Assembly: GCF_902498805.1 (NCBI RefSeq)
Contig: NZ_LR701577.1
Location: 243,131-307,130, forward strand
DNA length: 64,000 bases
Source: Imperialibacter sp. EC-SDR9
GTDB taxonomy: Bacteria > Bacteroidota > Bacteroidia > Cytophagales > Cyclobacteriaceae
Reading direction: 5' to 3'
In this document: piece after piece, positions 8,985 to 17,908 of the stretch
How positions within the stretch are numbered: the first letter of the stretch is position 1
Layout: the number at the start of each line of letters is the position of its first letter
Made by a program: the position numbers and the translations under genes
The notes under the pieces: generated by a model
Seen by the model: only the letters and a program-made list of their open reading frames with translations
Told to the model about the DNA's origin: nothing
Databases searched by the model: none

Positions 8985-8992
8985 TAGATTTG
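8985..8992 (+). promoter_or_regulatory. Candidate -7 box TAGATTTG
   Basis: TAnnTTTG match 20 bases upstream of the ATG at 9013 and downstream of the terminator at 8797-8829, so it is well placed to start the second EPS transcript. The -33 box is not obvious. Confidence 0.5.
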
Positions 8993-9012
8993 TATTATCA
9001 AATAAACTAGTT

Positions 9013-9735
9013 ATGCGCCTATTCATCTTTATATGTTTGCTCTCACCCCTGACGGTTTTCGCTCAGCAAGAGATTGACGTGGCTAGGGAAATCGAGCTGG
9101 TTGAGGTGCTTCTTACTAACGAAGCGGCGATCGACAGTCTGGTCGATCTGGCACTTGTCAATTCTTACTACCTCAAAAGCTTTGACGCCGAACTCGCCCA
9201 GCAGTACGAAAATGTGAAGCAGGAAAAAAACAAGTGGCTTTCTACCTTCAGAATGGGCATCAACTTTTTCTCGCTGAACACTTCAGTAGATGGCCAAAAC
9301 CAGTCGGTAACTACAGCCGGGGTACTCCCCAACCTTGGGGTGACGCTTAGTATTGACCCTGAAAAATTCATCAATCGTGGTAGCTACATAAGAAAAGCGG
9401 AATACAATATTGTGCGAGCCGAAAACTCCTTAAAAAATCAACGAAAGGCTGTTCGCTCCCAGGTAATCGACATTTTCTACACTTATCTGGAAGCACTAGG
9501 CATTGCGCAGCTAAGAATCTCTGCCAACCAAACGCAAAGTGAGCAGGTGACCCTGGTAACAGAGCGATTCAGAAAAGGTGAGGCAGGCATGGAAGAAGTG
9601 CTGCTTATTCAGAATGGAATGAACCTCACCCAGGAAGCAGTCCTCAAATCTGAACTGGCAGTAAGGAAAATTCGCCGACAAATTTCAATCATGATCTCAG
9701 ATACTGAAGCTGCATCTGCCACTTCAGAACAATAA
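9013..9735 (+). CDS. Half-length TolC-like outer-membrane protein
   Basis: 240 residues from the ATG at 9013, chosen because it begins a clean signal peptide (MRLFIFICLLSPLTVFAQ). The mature part has two long amphipathic helices around a strand pair (V-L-P-N-L-G-V-T-L-S-I), then F-R-K-G-E-A-G-M-E-E-V-L-L, the TolC-family motif after the second strand. TolC proteins are normally 400-500 residues with two such repeats; here there is only one. It starts the operon containing the Wzz/Wzc-like gene and is 4 bases upstream of it. It may supply the outer-membrane or periplasmic conduit, since no Wza/OPX gene is seen. A hexamer of single repeats would be required; this is inference. Confidence 0.75.
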   Translation: MRLFIFICLLSPLTVFAQQEIDVAREIELVEVLLTNEAAIDSLVDLALVNSYYLKSFDAELAQQYENVKQEKNKWLSTFRMGINFFSLNTSVDGQNQSVTTAGVLPNLGVTLSIDPEKFINRGSYIRKAEYNIVRAENSLKNQRKAVRSQVIDIFYTYLEALGIAQLRISANQTQSEQVTLVTERFRKGEAGMEEVLLIQNGMNLTQEAVLKSELAVRKIRRQISIMISDTEAASATSEQ

Positions 9736-9739
9736 AACC

Positions 9740-11878
9740 ATGGACCAACTAATAGCAATACTCAGAACATTAATGAAGCACTGGCTTAAGCTTGTGCTTG
9801 TGCCTGGGCTAACTATGGCGTTGATCATCTACATGACGGCCAATGGCCAAAAGACTTACAAAACAGAAGCGAAACTCTACCTCAACCTACAGGAAAGCAA
9901 AAGCACCAGTCTTACAGACGAGGACATGAAGCAGTACCAAATCCACACGGTATTCCAAAACATTGTGGAACTGCTGAAGTCAAAAAAACCTATAGAAAGG
10001 GTAAGGATCAAAGCAGTAAGAAAAGGTCTTGAAGGCGGAAATATTTTTTCCGTTGGGAATGAAAACCTTGTTGCGAACAAAGAGGAAGTACTGAAACGTC
10101 TCGATGAAATGGAGCATAACAATGAGCAGCTTCGTCCGAAGCAGTTTCCTGACACGCTCATCGCCAGCTACCTTGACTTCCATCAGCTACAGATTGAAAG
10201 ACTGAAGGATATTGTGATGTCGTACCGCATCATGGACAGCAACTTCATGAAGTTTGAGCTCTCAGAGCATATCCCTGAAAAGACACAAATAATAGCTAAC
10301 CTGTTTATTGAGGCCCTGATCGATGAAAACCGTGAGATTGCCAAAAACAAAATCAAGAGTCATAAGGACTTGATTGAAGGGCTAGTGAACAAAGCAAAAG
10401 CAGATCTTGATGAAAAAATCAAGAAACTCGAAAACTTCAAAGTAGAAAACAGCATCATCAACCTTGGCGAGCATACCAAAGCCATAGTGGTGTATCTGGT
10501 GCAGCTGGAGGGCACCCGGGCCAACCTGATGGCCAAGGTTAGCTCCTCAGCAAAAGGCAAGTCAGAAGTACTGAGCACTGTGGCCGCAGGTAACGCTCTG
10601 TCGCTTGATCTGACTACCAACGCTGAAATTGTGCAGCTAAAGGAAGACCTGAAGAGGCTTAACCGTCAGGTCCTTACTACTAGTCTGGAAGAGAACAATG
10701 CTGTAGCCCTGGCGCAGGTGAAAAGCAATGTGGAAACCACAAGAAAAGCCATCAATGCGAAACTCATAGAGCTGACCGGTAAGAGCCCCTACGACCCAAG
10801 CAGGATACAGCTTGAGTTGGCCAGCAAGTACCTCAACTATGACCTTGACACAGAAATCAATGCCGACGTGTTGAGCATCATTGAAAATGAAATCCAAAGG
10901 GTGACCGGGTATTCTAAAAAATTCGCTCCGTTTGAGTCCACCATAGTGGCATTGGAGCAAGAGATAAGCACGGCACAAAACGTGTATCTGGTGTTGCTGA
11001 ACAAGCTCAACCTGACCCAAACCATGGAGTCAAGCTCTGGTGAGAATATGATAGAGGTGATTGACCCTCCATATCTTCCCACTAAGCCGGAGCCTTCAAA
11101 AAGGCCTGTTATAGTGGCAGCCGGTGGTATCGCAGTTTTCGTGCTAATGGCAGCTGTGTTCATTATCATTCAGTTGCTCGACGCATCCATCATCAGTGTG
11201 GAGAAATTTGAGAGAAGTTCATCGCTGCCAGTCATTGGTGCCCTCCCAAGAATAACAGCGAAGGAAAAAGACAAAAAGCTAGCCAAAGCACTTCAACTCA
11301 TACATCAGCAACAAATACTACAGTTGTTGCAAATGATCATGAGCAAATGCTTCGACGATGAGGGCATACTGATGCTAACCTCCAGCCAGGCAGGTGAAGG
11401 CAAACACTACGTCGCACTGGAGCTTCAGTCGCTGCTGGAAGGCTCTGGGAAAAAGGTGGCCTTTGTTGACGCTGACTGGATGAACGAAAACACCTATGAG
11501 TCTCTCATTGATTTCAAGCCCTTAGTGGAAAACAATGGTTTAATAAAAAACAGAACCAAAATTGTAGAGTCGCTAGATAAGATGAAAACCGAAAACGACC
11601 TCGTCGTGCTGATCACCTCCCCTATCAACATCAGCGCTGAGGCAGGCTTCTGGATGGAACTCTCCAAACACGTGCTATACATATTCAGCGCTAATCGCAT
11701 CATCACCAAAGTTGATCAGCGAGTCGAGAAGATGCTATTGGAGTCCAGGTTGCAGTTCCTGGGTACGTTGCTCAACAAAGTAGATGTTGAGAACATGGAA
11801 GACTACCTGGGTGAAATACCCAAGAAAAGAACCTTCATCAGGAGGATCACCAAGAAATTGATAACAAGAGACTTTTAG
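9740..11878 (+). CDS. Wzz/Wzc-like polysaccharide chain-length protein with degenerate kinase domain
   Basis: 712 residues. An N-terminal membrane helix (~18-33), a Wzz domain, a long coiled-coil periplasmic part (~205-450) and a second membrane helix (~472-495) after the P-x-x-P-x-x-P-S-K-R-P motif are the layout of polysaccharide co-polymerases. The cytoplasmic C-terminus resembles bacterial tyrosine kinases: S-S-Q-A-G-E-G-K-H at the Walker A position and V-A-F-V-D-A-D-W (D577, D579) at Walker A'. The Ser/Thr normally after K555 is His556, and no tyrosine cluster is present at the C-terminal end, which is basic. It therefore probably sets chain length without normal autophosphorylation. It follows the TolC-like gene by 4 bases. 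Confidence 0.88.
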   Translation: MDQLIAILRTLMKHWLKLVLVPGLTMALIIYMTANGQKTYKTEAKLYLNLQESKSTSLTDEDMKQYQIHTVFQNIVELLKSKKPIERVRIKAVRKGLEGGNIFSVGNENLVANKEEVLKRLDEMEHNNEQLRPKQFPDTLIASYLDFHQLQIERLKDIVMSYRIMDSNFMKFELSEHIPEKTQIIANLFIEALIDENREIAKNKIKSHKDLIEGLVNKAKADLDEKIKKLENFKVENSIINLGEHTKAIVVYLVQLEGTRANLMAKVSSSAKGKSEVLSTVAAGNALSLDLTTNAEIVQLKEDLKRLNRQVLTTSLEENNAVALAQVKSNVETTRKAINAKLIELTGKSPYDPSRIQLELASKYLNYDLDTEINADVLSIIENEIQRVTGYSKKFAPFESTIVALEQEISTAQNVYLVLLNKLNLTQTMESSSGENMIEVIDPPYLPTKPEPSKRPVIVAAGGIAVFVLMAAVFIIIQLLDASIISVEKFERSSSLPVIGALPRITAKEKDKKLAKALQLIHQQQILQLLQMIMSKCFDDEGILMLTSSQAGEGKHYVALELQSLLEGSGKKVAFVDADWMNENTYESLIDFKPLVENNGLIKNRTKIVESLDKMKTENDLVVLITSPINISAEAGFWMELSKHVLYIFSANRIITKVDQRVEKMLLESRLQFLGTLLNKVDVENMEDYLGEIPKKRTFIRRITKKLITRDF

Positions 11879-11883
11879 AAATA

Positions 11884-13110
11884 ATGACAGCTATGCAGTT
11901 TATAATGTACCCAATCGCCTTCTTCCTGCTCTTTTATAGCCTTTACTGGCTGGCGCTCGTCGTATTGGGATATGCCAACCCCAAGGCAATGGAAGAAAAT
12001 AAAAACCCGACCAACCCACACCTGCTGCTTGTGCTACCGGCCTACAAGCCTGGCCCCATTTTCAAGGAAGTACTTAACTCCATTGAAACAGCTATCAAGG
12101 CAAGAAAGAACATCCACGTTTATGTATTGCTCCAGGAAGCTGACAGCGAATACGCCGATTTTGTGAAATCAAAGGGCTTCTTTATCGAGGAGAAGAGCTT
12201 CGGACACCTGGGAGGCAATTCCTATCAGCATGCACTGCGACACATTACCAGTACTATTCACTGCGAATGCGACAAAGGTACCTGGTGCCCTGAATTTCTT
12301 ATGCTGGTGGACAAAGACAACCTGCTCGACGAAGACTATTTCAACAATATTCCTGAATCACTTTACGATAGCTACGATATCATACAGGGCAAACGATCGT
12401 CTTTGTCGGTAAACAACTCGGTTGCTTTCTTCGACAATACCACGGAAGCGCTAAACGATACCATGTTCCGCAAGGCGAAACAAAATATGGGGCTTATGAT
12501 CGAAATCAGTGGCAGCGGTGCGTTAATTGAAGCTGAGCTGTTTTCAGAGGCCATCAACAGCCTGGATCCCAGGGCTCCTGGCTTCGATAAAAATTTCATG
12601 GTACAGCTGCTGAGCCACAAGCGAGATGTGCGTACCATCTACTGGCCCAGCAGCGAGCTCTATGAGGAAAAGACCTCGGCCCTTGAAGCACACAACCCAC
12701 AGCGCCTGAGATGGTTTGGTGAGCAGTACTACAATGCACTTTATCATGGCAAAACGCTACTGAAAGCCGCATTCACCCAAAGAAGACTGGCAGCTTTCGA
12801 CTATCTCATCACACTTTGGAGGCCACCAAGGTCTATTCAGGTGGTGATCACGCCAATGGTGGCGGCTTTGGAAATCGGATGGTATGCCTATTTTGGCAGC
12901 TGGCCTTTGCACTTGCCATTGTTTACCGCATCGGCGGTCGTTCTTGGACTGGCTGTGGCTTTGTTTCTCATTAGCCAGAAAGTGCTGGGAACCGCATTAA
13001 AGCATGGCCTTCAGCTTCCAAAATTGGCTTTCAACAACCTTTTCAATGCTGCAAAAAGTGTCAAGAAGGAAAACCAGGGCAAGTTTATCCACACAACTCA
13101 CAAACTTTAA
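11884..13110 (+). CDS. Family 2 glycosyltransferase with C-terminal membrane helices
   Basis: 408 residues. An N-terminal membrane helix (~5-30) precedes a GT-A domain with V-L-P-A-Y-K-P at the nucleotide-sugar strand, the acidic V-D-K-D-N motif (~residue 142) and N-P-Q-R-L-R-W, a Q-x-x-R-W-type motif typical of processive GT2 enzymes. Two further helices lie near residues 318-365. The usual E-D before the acceptor site is replaced by G-F-D-K-N. The gene is 5 bases after the chain-length gene. It probably adds or polymerises sugars at the inner face of the membrane; the sugar is unknown. Confidence 0.85.
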   Translation: MTAMQFIMYPIAFFLLFYSLYWLALVVLGYANPKAMEENKNPTNPHLLLVLPAYKPGPIFKEVLNSIETAIKARKNIHVYVLLQEADSEYADFVKSKGFFIEEKSFGHLGGNSYQHALRHITSTIHCECDKGTWCPEFLMLVDKDNLLDEDYFNNIPESLYDSYDIIQGKRSSLSVNNSVAFFDNTTEALNDTMFRKAKQNMGLMIEISGSGALIEAELFSEAINSLDPRAPGFDKNFMVQLLSHKRDVRTIYWPSSELYEEKTSALEAHNPQRLRWFGEQYYNALYHGKTLLKAAFTQRRLAAFDYLITLWRPPRSIQVVITPMVAALEIGWYAYFGSWPLHLPLFTASAVVLGLAVALFLISQKVLGTALKHGLQLPKLAFNNLFNAAKSVKKENQGKFIHTTHKL

Positions 13111-13112
13111 GA

Positions 13113-13134
13113 AGTTGCCTTTCAGGAGGCAACT
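13113..13134. other. Small hairpin between glycosyltransferase and polymerase genes
   Basis: AGTTGCC (13113-13119) and GGCAACT (13128-13134) pair exactly around an 8-base loop, filling most of the 36-base gap. With no T-run it is more likely an mRNA-stability or partial attenuation element than a full terminator. Confidence 0.5.
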
Positions 13135-13146
13135 CATACCAGATAA

Positions 13147-14625
13147 ATGAAAAACCTCTCTCCATCTTCAGGAACTATTCTTGGCCGGTTTATCCGGGGT
13201 GAGGGAGGTATTCCTCCATGGATGCAGTGGGTGCTCTGGCTTTGTCTTGTGCCCGTCGTTGCCCAACTAATGGTGGCGAAAGGCATTATCGTGGCCTTAG
13301 GCATTATTGTGGTCGTAGTAGCACTGCCAATTGGCGTATCTGCCCTTTGGAAAACGGAAATCGGCATCTATATCATGCTGGGGCTGGCCTTTTTTGTCAG
13401 CATCCCCAACAGGCTCTTTGAAGGCATTCCCATGGGTATTTTGCTTGACGTGGTGATCGTTACGATGCTGGTGGGTGTGCTCTACCGAAGCACCTATAAC
13501 AAAGATTGGAGTACCTTTTCAAGTCCGTTCGGCATTTCTATTTTGCTATGGGCGGGTATGAATGTTTTTGAGCTATTCAATCCGATGGCGGCTTCACGAC
13601 AAGCCTGGTTCTTTGTGATAAGGCCAGCCGTGGGTTATCTCATGCTGTTTTTCCTTACTTATGACATGCTCACCACGCCCAAAAAGATGTACAGGTTACT
13701 GTTTGTCATCCTTGGGCTTTCATTGTTTTCGGCCAGCTGGGGAATCTGGCAGGCCAACTTCGGCTATTTTAGCTGGGAGTACAATTACGTGGTTAGGCAC
13801 GACGTCATGCACCTTGTTTTTAACTACGGCCGCTGGAGAGCGATAGGCAGTATTGGATCTCCCGCCCAGTTTGGAATATTGATGGCTTTCATTTCCATGC
13901 TTTGTGTGGCACTGCTCACAGCCTTCAAAGGCACATTCACCAGGCTCTTTCTTTTGGCTACCTTTCTTGCCACCCTGATGGGTATGGTATACTCCGGCAC
14001 CAGGTCTGCCTATGTCATCATTCCCATATTCTACTTTGCGTGGGTGGTGCTTTCAAGAAACAAGAAACTCTACTACTCAGTAATTTTTGCCGGTGCACTG
14101 ATGGTAACGGTGGCCGTAATGCCTACCAACAACTACCACATCCAGCGCATACAAAGCACCTTCAAAGCTTCTGAGGACGCCTCCTACCAGACCCGGGCAC
14201 GCAACAAGGCAATTATCTTCCCCTGGATACTTAAACACCCCATTGGTGGTGGCCTGGGCTCCACGGGGGTTTGGGGACAACGCTTCTCTCCCGGCACCTT
14301 TCTGGCCAACTTCCCCCCTGACTCAGGTTTGATCCGTGTGGCCGTAGAGCTGGGCTGGATAGGCTTGCTTTTCTTTCTCAATGTGTATTACAATATCCTC
14401 GTAAAAGGCACCTTCCTTTTCTGGAAAATGAAGAATAAACGCTACAAAGCGATTGTTTCCGGTATGATCTGCGCCATAGCCCCGCTACTCGTCGTGGAAT
14501 GGGGACAGGAGGTCGTAGGCGTTTTTCCAATGAGCGTACTTTTCTGGCTATTTGCCGCCATTATGTTTCGATCCATCGATTTTGACCAGAAAGAGCAGGC
14601 CGAGCAAGCTAAATTTGAATCATAA
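13147..14625 (+). CDS. O-antigen polymerase/ligase-like membrane protein (Wzy/WaaL superfamily)
   Basis: 492 residues with about ten to twelve hydrophobic helices. The large external loop near residues 340-395 holds the features of the Wzy_C family: R-A-R-N-K-A, then H-P-I-G-G-G-L-G-S-T-G, followed by PDSGLIRVAVELGWIG. Such proteins polymerise or ligate undecaprenol-linked glycans at the periplasmic face. Its position between a glycosyltransferase and a flippase supports the polymerase role in a Wzx/Wzy-type pathway; ligase activity cannot be excluded from sequence. Confidence 0.87.
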   Translation: MKNLSPSSGTILGRFIRGEGGIPPWMQWVLWLCLVPVVAQLMVAKGIIVALGIIVVVVALPIGVSALWKTEIGIYIMLGLAFFVSIPNRLFEGIPMGILLDVVIVTMLVGVLYRSTYNKDWSTFSSPFGISILLWAGMNVFELFNPMAASRQAWFFVIRPAVGYLMLFFLTYDMLTTPKKMYRLLFVILGLSLFSASWGIWQANFGYFSWEYNYVVRHDVMHLVFNYGRWRAIGSIGSPAQFGILMAFISMLCVALLTAFKGTFTRLFLLATFLATLMGMVYSGTRSAYVIIPIFYFAWVVLSRNKKLYYSVIFAGALMVTVAVMPTNNYHIQRIQSTFKASEDASYQTRARNKAIIFPWILKHPIGGGLGSTGVWGQRFSPGTFLANFPPDSGLIRVAVELGWIGLLFFLNVYYNILVKGTFLFWKMKNKRYKAIVSGMICAIAPLLVVEWGQEVVGVFPMSVLFWLFAAIMFRSIDFDQKEQAEQAKFES

Positions 14626-14648
14626 TTCAATGAAAGGCTTACTTGCTA

Positions 14649-15983
14649 ATGATTTCATTCAGAAACAAAATATGGTCACTACTAAACAACGGGATTGAGT
14701 TCGCCCTGGGCATAGGCCTGGTCGCAGCCATCACCCGGATGTATAGTACCGAAGACACGGGAGCCTGGTTCCTGTTCATCGCCATATTTGCCATGGCAGG
14801 CAGCCTCAGAGATGCCCTCATTCAGTCGGCCATGGTGAAAAGCACCGCTGGCATTACTGGTAGCTCAGCCCATAGCTCGCTAAAGACCAACCTGACCGTG
14901 ATGCTTTCTTTCGAACTCATCACCAGCCTCATTATTGTTGCGATAAGCTTTTTCCTGAGCACTACGCTGGGGAAGTTTATGCTTTTCTACCCACTATATG
15001 CCGTTCCGAATGCATGGTTTCGCTGGCAGGTTTTTTTCCTGAGAAGCCAATTGCAGATCAAAGAGATATTTATTACTAATCTACTTAACCTTTGCACCAT
15101 TATCGTTTTGTTCGTTCTACTCTACCTGAACAAAGCGGAAGTCATTTACCTGGTGCCCACCATGGGAGCCGGGAGCATAGCGGGTGGCATTTTCGCCTCT
15201 TTCTTCCTTCCATACAGGCAAATAGTGCGGGCCACTACGGCAAAGGAAAACCTAAAGCTGATCCGTCATTTTGGCCTTTTTGCTATGCTGCGGGAAGCTA
15301 CTTCGGCGGTATCCTCAAGGATAAGTTTGTTTTACTCAAGTGCTCTGTTAAGCCTGCAGCAAACGGCTTTCCTGGGTGTGTCGCAACGCTTTTCCCAAAT
15401 CGCTCTTTTGCCCAACAACGCCTTCCAGTCTATTCTTTTCCCTAGCCTGGTGATGCATGTGAACAAAGGCGACCTGAAAGCAGCCAAACACACATTCGAA
15501 GATTCTATTGCCCAGCTTCTGGCCTTCACCATTCCTTTTGCAATAACTGGCGTTTTCTTATCGCCTTTTATTCTGGAATTGGTGAGTGGTCCAGAATACA
15601 GACAATCCTGGTCCATACTAGCCATTTACCTTCTGCTGGCTACCATCATAACGCCTTTTGGCGCAGCCTTTGGAAGCATGGTGACTGCCATGGGAAAACC
15701 TCAAATGGCATTCCGCATTGTGCTGGTTAACAGCATATTGAATATCGGCATTGGCTACTTGCTCATGAGCAACATGGGCCTGATGGGAGCCCCGCTTTCT
15801 ATGGCCATTACTGAGCTGGGAGGATTTATCTGGATTGGCACAATACTCAAAAAAGAGGCTGACATCAGCATCGTTTCCACATTTGCAAAAATTCCTGGTG
15901 TCTACTTGAGAAGTACCGGAAAAGTGCTGGGGCTAATGAAAAAGCCAGAAACTCCATTAAAAGCGGCGGAGGTGATCAAATGA
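14649..15983 (+). CDS. Wzx-like polysaccharide flippase (MOP superfamily)
   Basis: 444 residues, about twelve to fourteen membrane helices spread evenly, as in oligosaccharide flippases (PF01943/PF13440). The ATG at 14649 is chosen over an upstream TTG at 14643. Recognisable features are F-R-N-K-I-W-S at the N-terminus and V-S-Q-R-F-S-Q in the middle (about residue 241). It would move the lipid-linked repeat unit across the inner membrane for the polymerase encoded 23 bases upstream. Confidence 0.87.
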   Translation: MISFRNKIWSLLNNGIEFALGIGLVAAITRMYSTEDTGAWFLFIAIFAMAGSLRDALIQSAMVKSTAGITGSSAHSSLKTNLTVMLSFELITSLIIVAISFFLSTTLGKFMLFYPLYAVPNAWFRWQVFFLRSQLQIKEIFITNLLNLCTIIVLFVLLYLNKAEVIYLVPTMGAGSIAGGIFASFFLPYRQIVRATTAKENLKLIRHFGLFAMLREATSAVSSRISLFYSSALLSLQQTAFLGVSQRFSQIALLPNNAFQSILFPSLVMHVNKGDLKAAKHTFEDSIAQLLAFTIPFAITGVFLSPFILELVSGPEYRQSWSILAIYLLLATIITPFGAAFGSMVTAMGKPQMAFRIVLVNSILNIGIGYLLMSNMGLMGAPLSMAITELGGFIWIGTILKKEADISIVSTFAKIPGVYLRSTGKVLGLMKKPETPLKAAEVIK

Positions 15984-16044
15984 AGAAGCTAATAACAACT
16001 GTTGAATACGCCGCCTTCACTCTAAGACATAAAAGATTTTAGCT

Positions 16045-16935
16045 ATGGATATTTCAGTAATAATTGCGACATACAACAGAAAGGATTCTCTAAAAGAAAC
16101 CCTGGATGCTCTTAGCCGCCAGGACTTCTGCCATCTTTCTTACGAGGTAATTGTGATCAACGATGGCTCCACCGACGGAACGGCTGAATTGCTCGAGGAG
16201 TACGCTGTTTTCGGTACCATCGGCCTACGGTTCTTCAATCAACAAAATCAGGGGCCGGCTGCTGCAAGAAATCTGGGGATTCAGTATGCAAAAGGAAAAA
16301 TAATTGCCTTCACTGACGACGACTGCATCCCTTCCCAAAACTGGTTATGTACGATTGATGCTCAATTTAAGAATAGCAACATAGTGGGCTTGCAGGGAAG
16401 CACTTTTACTGACAAGGACAAAATCACACCTCTTACTCACCAGATAGATAATACGGAGGGCAACAAAAGCGTTCCTACTTGTAACGCTGCCTACCTAAAG
16501 AGTGCTCTTGACGCCATTGGCGGATTCGATACGGAATTTCCTTTTCCGCACAACGAAGACGCTGACCTGGCCTGGAGAATACAGAAAAACGGAGAGATTG
16601 GATTCTGCGCTGATATGCTTGTATATCACCCACCCCGCATGGATACCTTCACGAAGGTTTCCAAAAGGATGAAGATCATGGAGAGTGAATTCCGACTGTT
16701 TTATAAAGACCCCGAAAGCTACCGGAAAAACAGAGGCACCTCACCCTGGCAAATCATCTACTGGGAGGTAATGGTAAAGACACAATGGTATTACTTCAAA
16801 ACAAGGTTTAAGTACCTGAAAAGACCGAAGCTGATGTTTCAGGGATTGGCCCTGACTTTCATCTGGTGGTGGGACCTGATCAGGTTTTATCCAAAGTTTT
16901 GGAATGCCAATAAAGTACACAAGAAAATGTTTTGA
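16045..16935 (+). CDS. Family 2 glycosyltransferase
   Basis: 296 residues, soluble GT-A fold. Visible motifs: V-I-I-A-T-Y-N-R at the N-terminus, V-I-N-D-G-S-T-D-G-T (nucleotide binding), G-P-A-A-A-R-N and the metal-binding T-D-D-D-C (about residue 92), then H-N-E-D-A-D-L-A-W-R, the E-D catalytic-base region. It ends the EPS operon; a terminator follows at 16959. Substrate unknown. Confidence 0.9.
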   Translation: MDISVIIATYNRKDSLKETLDALSRQDFCHLSYEVIVINDGSTDGTAELLEEYAVFGTIGLRFFNQQNQGPAAARNLGIQYAKGKIIAFTDDDCIPSQNWLCTIDAQFKNSNIVGLQGSTFTDKDKITPLTHQIDNTEGNKSVPTCNAAYLKSALDAIGGFDTEFPFPHNEDADLAWRIQKNGEIGFCADMLVYHPPRMDTFTKVSKRMKIMESEFRLFYKDPESYRKNRGTSPWQIIYWEVMVKTQWYYFKTRFKYLKRPKLMFQGLALTFIWWWDLIRFYPKFWNANKVHKKMF

Positions 16936-16958
16936 GTGGTTTTAGAGTAGGTTTAGGG

Positions 16959-16990
16959 AAAAGGCACCTCATTTTGAGCGTGCCTTTTTT
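16959..16990 (+). terminator. Rho-independent terminator ending the EPS operon
   Basis: AAAAGGCAC (16959-16967) pairs with GTGCCTTTT (16980 onward) around a 12-base loop and runs into six or more T. It closes the transcript that began near 8985. Confidence 0.85.
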
Positions 16991-17044
16991 ATTTTGAATT
17001 TCGTATCTTGATGCTGCAATGCTCACATATAATGCTGAGATATA

Positions 17045-17689
17045 ATGTTGAGATACTTTTTTTATTCCCTGCTTACTGTATTTTTTCTGTTTGGTTTTAA
17101 CTGCCGTTCGCAGCCTAAGTGGACAGTGCTGGAGGAGCTCAATGGCATCACGCTTTATGAGTCAAATGAGAGGTGTGATACCCTCAGAAACTTCATGGCA
17201 ACCTTTACCGTGCCAGCCAGCGTTAAAACATGCGTCAACATCCTGTATAATACTGAATTTCATACCGACTTCATGGATGGAATGAAGAGCAGCGAGCTTG
17301 TGAGGTACCACCACGAAAAGTCGCTTGTATTCTATCAAGTGATCGATTTGCCGTGGCCGATTCCTAACAGAGACATGGTGACAAGGGCCACTTTCAACCA
17401 TACGCCCGACTTCAACACGGTCACGGTGAACCTCCGGTCATCGCCAGGCGAAAAAGAAGCTACCTCTATGACCAGGGTAAATGTACCTGAACGGGAATGG
17501 AGCTTTTCCAAAAATGGGGAGCTCTCCACCCATGTGACTTATACCTATCATACCAATCCCACCCATTTTCCCTCAATGCTGGAAGACACTTTCACTATTG
17601 ACGGGCCTATGAAAATGATGAGCCGGTTCAAAGAAGTGGCCACTAAAGAAAGCCGCACGCCCGTAAATTTGGTTTGGATCAGGGATTGA
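17045..17689 (+). CDS. START-domain lipid-binding-like protein
   Basis: 214 residues with an N-terminal signal peptide (residues ~1-22; the cleavage region N-C-R-S-Q may instead be a lipobox-like Cys). The rest matches the START/Bet v1 fold: W-x-x-x-x-E-x-x-G-I-T-L-Y at the beginning, then P-W-P-I-P-N-R-D-M-V, the most conserved START segment, and a C-terminal helix. START proteins bind hydrophobic ligands in a cavity; bacterial periplasmic members are poorly known. The upstream sequence TTTTGAATTTCGTATCTTGA (16993-17012) resembles local promoters. The stop codon lies inside a 10-base direct repeat. Confidence 0.8.
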   Translation: MLRYFFYSLLTVFFLFGFNCRSQPKWTVLEELNGITLYESNERCDTLRNFMATFTVPASVKTCVNILYNTEFHTDFMDGMKSSELVRYHHEKSLVFYQVIDLPWPIPNRDMVTRATFNHTPDFNTVTVNLRSSPGEKEATSMTRVNVPEREWSFSKNGELSTHVTYTYHTNPTHFPSMLEDTFTIDGPMKMMSRFKEVATKESRTPVNLVWIRD

Positions 17690-17700
17690 AAGGCCTTGGC

Positions 17701-17748
17701 AGGATGGGGCTGCACCGCCATCCTTTTCTCATTACACCCTTTCAGGGC
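17701..17748 (+). repeat. Composite repeat, part A, copy 1
   Basis: 48 bases, about 43 identical to 22258-22305. It contains two successive hairpins: GGATGG/CCATCC and CCCT/AGGG. In the other copy the second stem is lengthened to GCCCC/GGGGC by changes on both arms. Confidence 0.8.
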
Positions 17749-17805
17749 TTTGATTTCAGACATCACATGGCAACACCGTACAAGGCCGTCGACACTGGGT
17801 TCGTC

Positions 17806-17854
17806 AGGTGTCGGCACGGCCAAATAGCCACCCTGAAAGAGCCGTCAGACACCG
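17806..17854 (+). repeat. Composite repeat, part B (hairpin), copy 1
   Basis: 49 bases, 47 identical to 22345-22393. The ends pair as GGTGTC/GACACC, then, after a small internal loop, ACGGC/GCCGT, closing a 20-base loop. Just downstream, AGCCG and CGGCT followed by TTTTT (to 17861) can form an alternative terminator-like stem that the second copy lacks. Confidence 0.8.
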
Positions 17855-17908
17855 GCTTTTTAGGATCAATCTGTATTTCTAGGGATTGAATGTTTTGTTT
17901 GTGGTTAA

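Larger units (their letters stand above)
17681..17890. repeat. 10-base direct repeats bracketing a 190-base insert
   Basis: AGGGATTGAA occurs at 17681-17690, where it includes the stop codon of the START gene, and again at 17881-17890. The 190 bases between contain repeat parts A and B. The arrangement resembles a target-site duplication around a small mobile or passenger element, but no terminal inverted repeats are visible. Confidence 0.5.
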
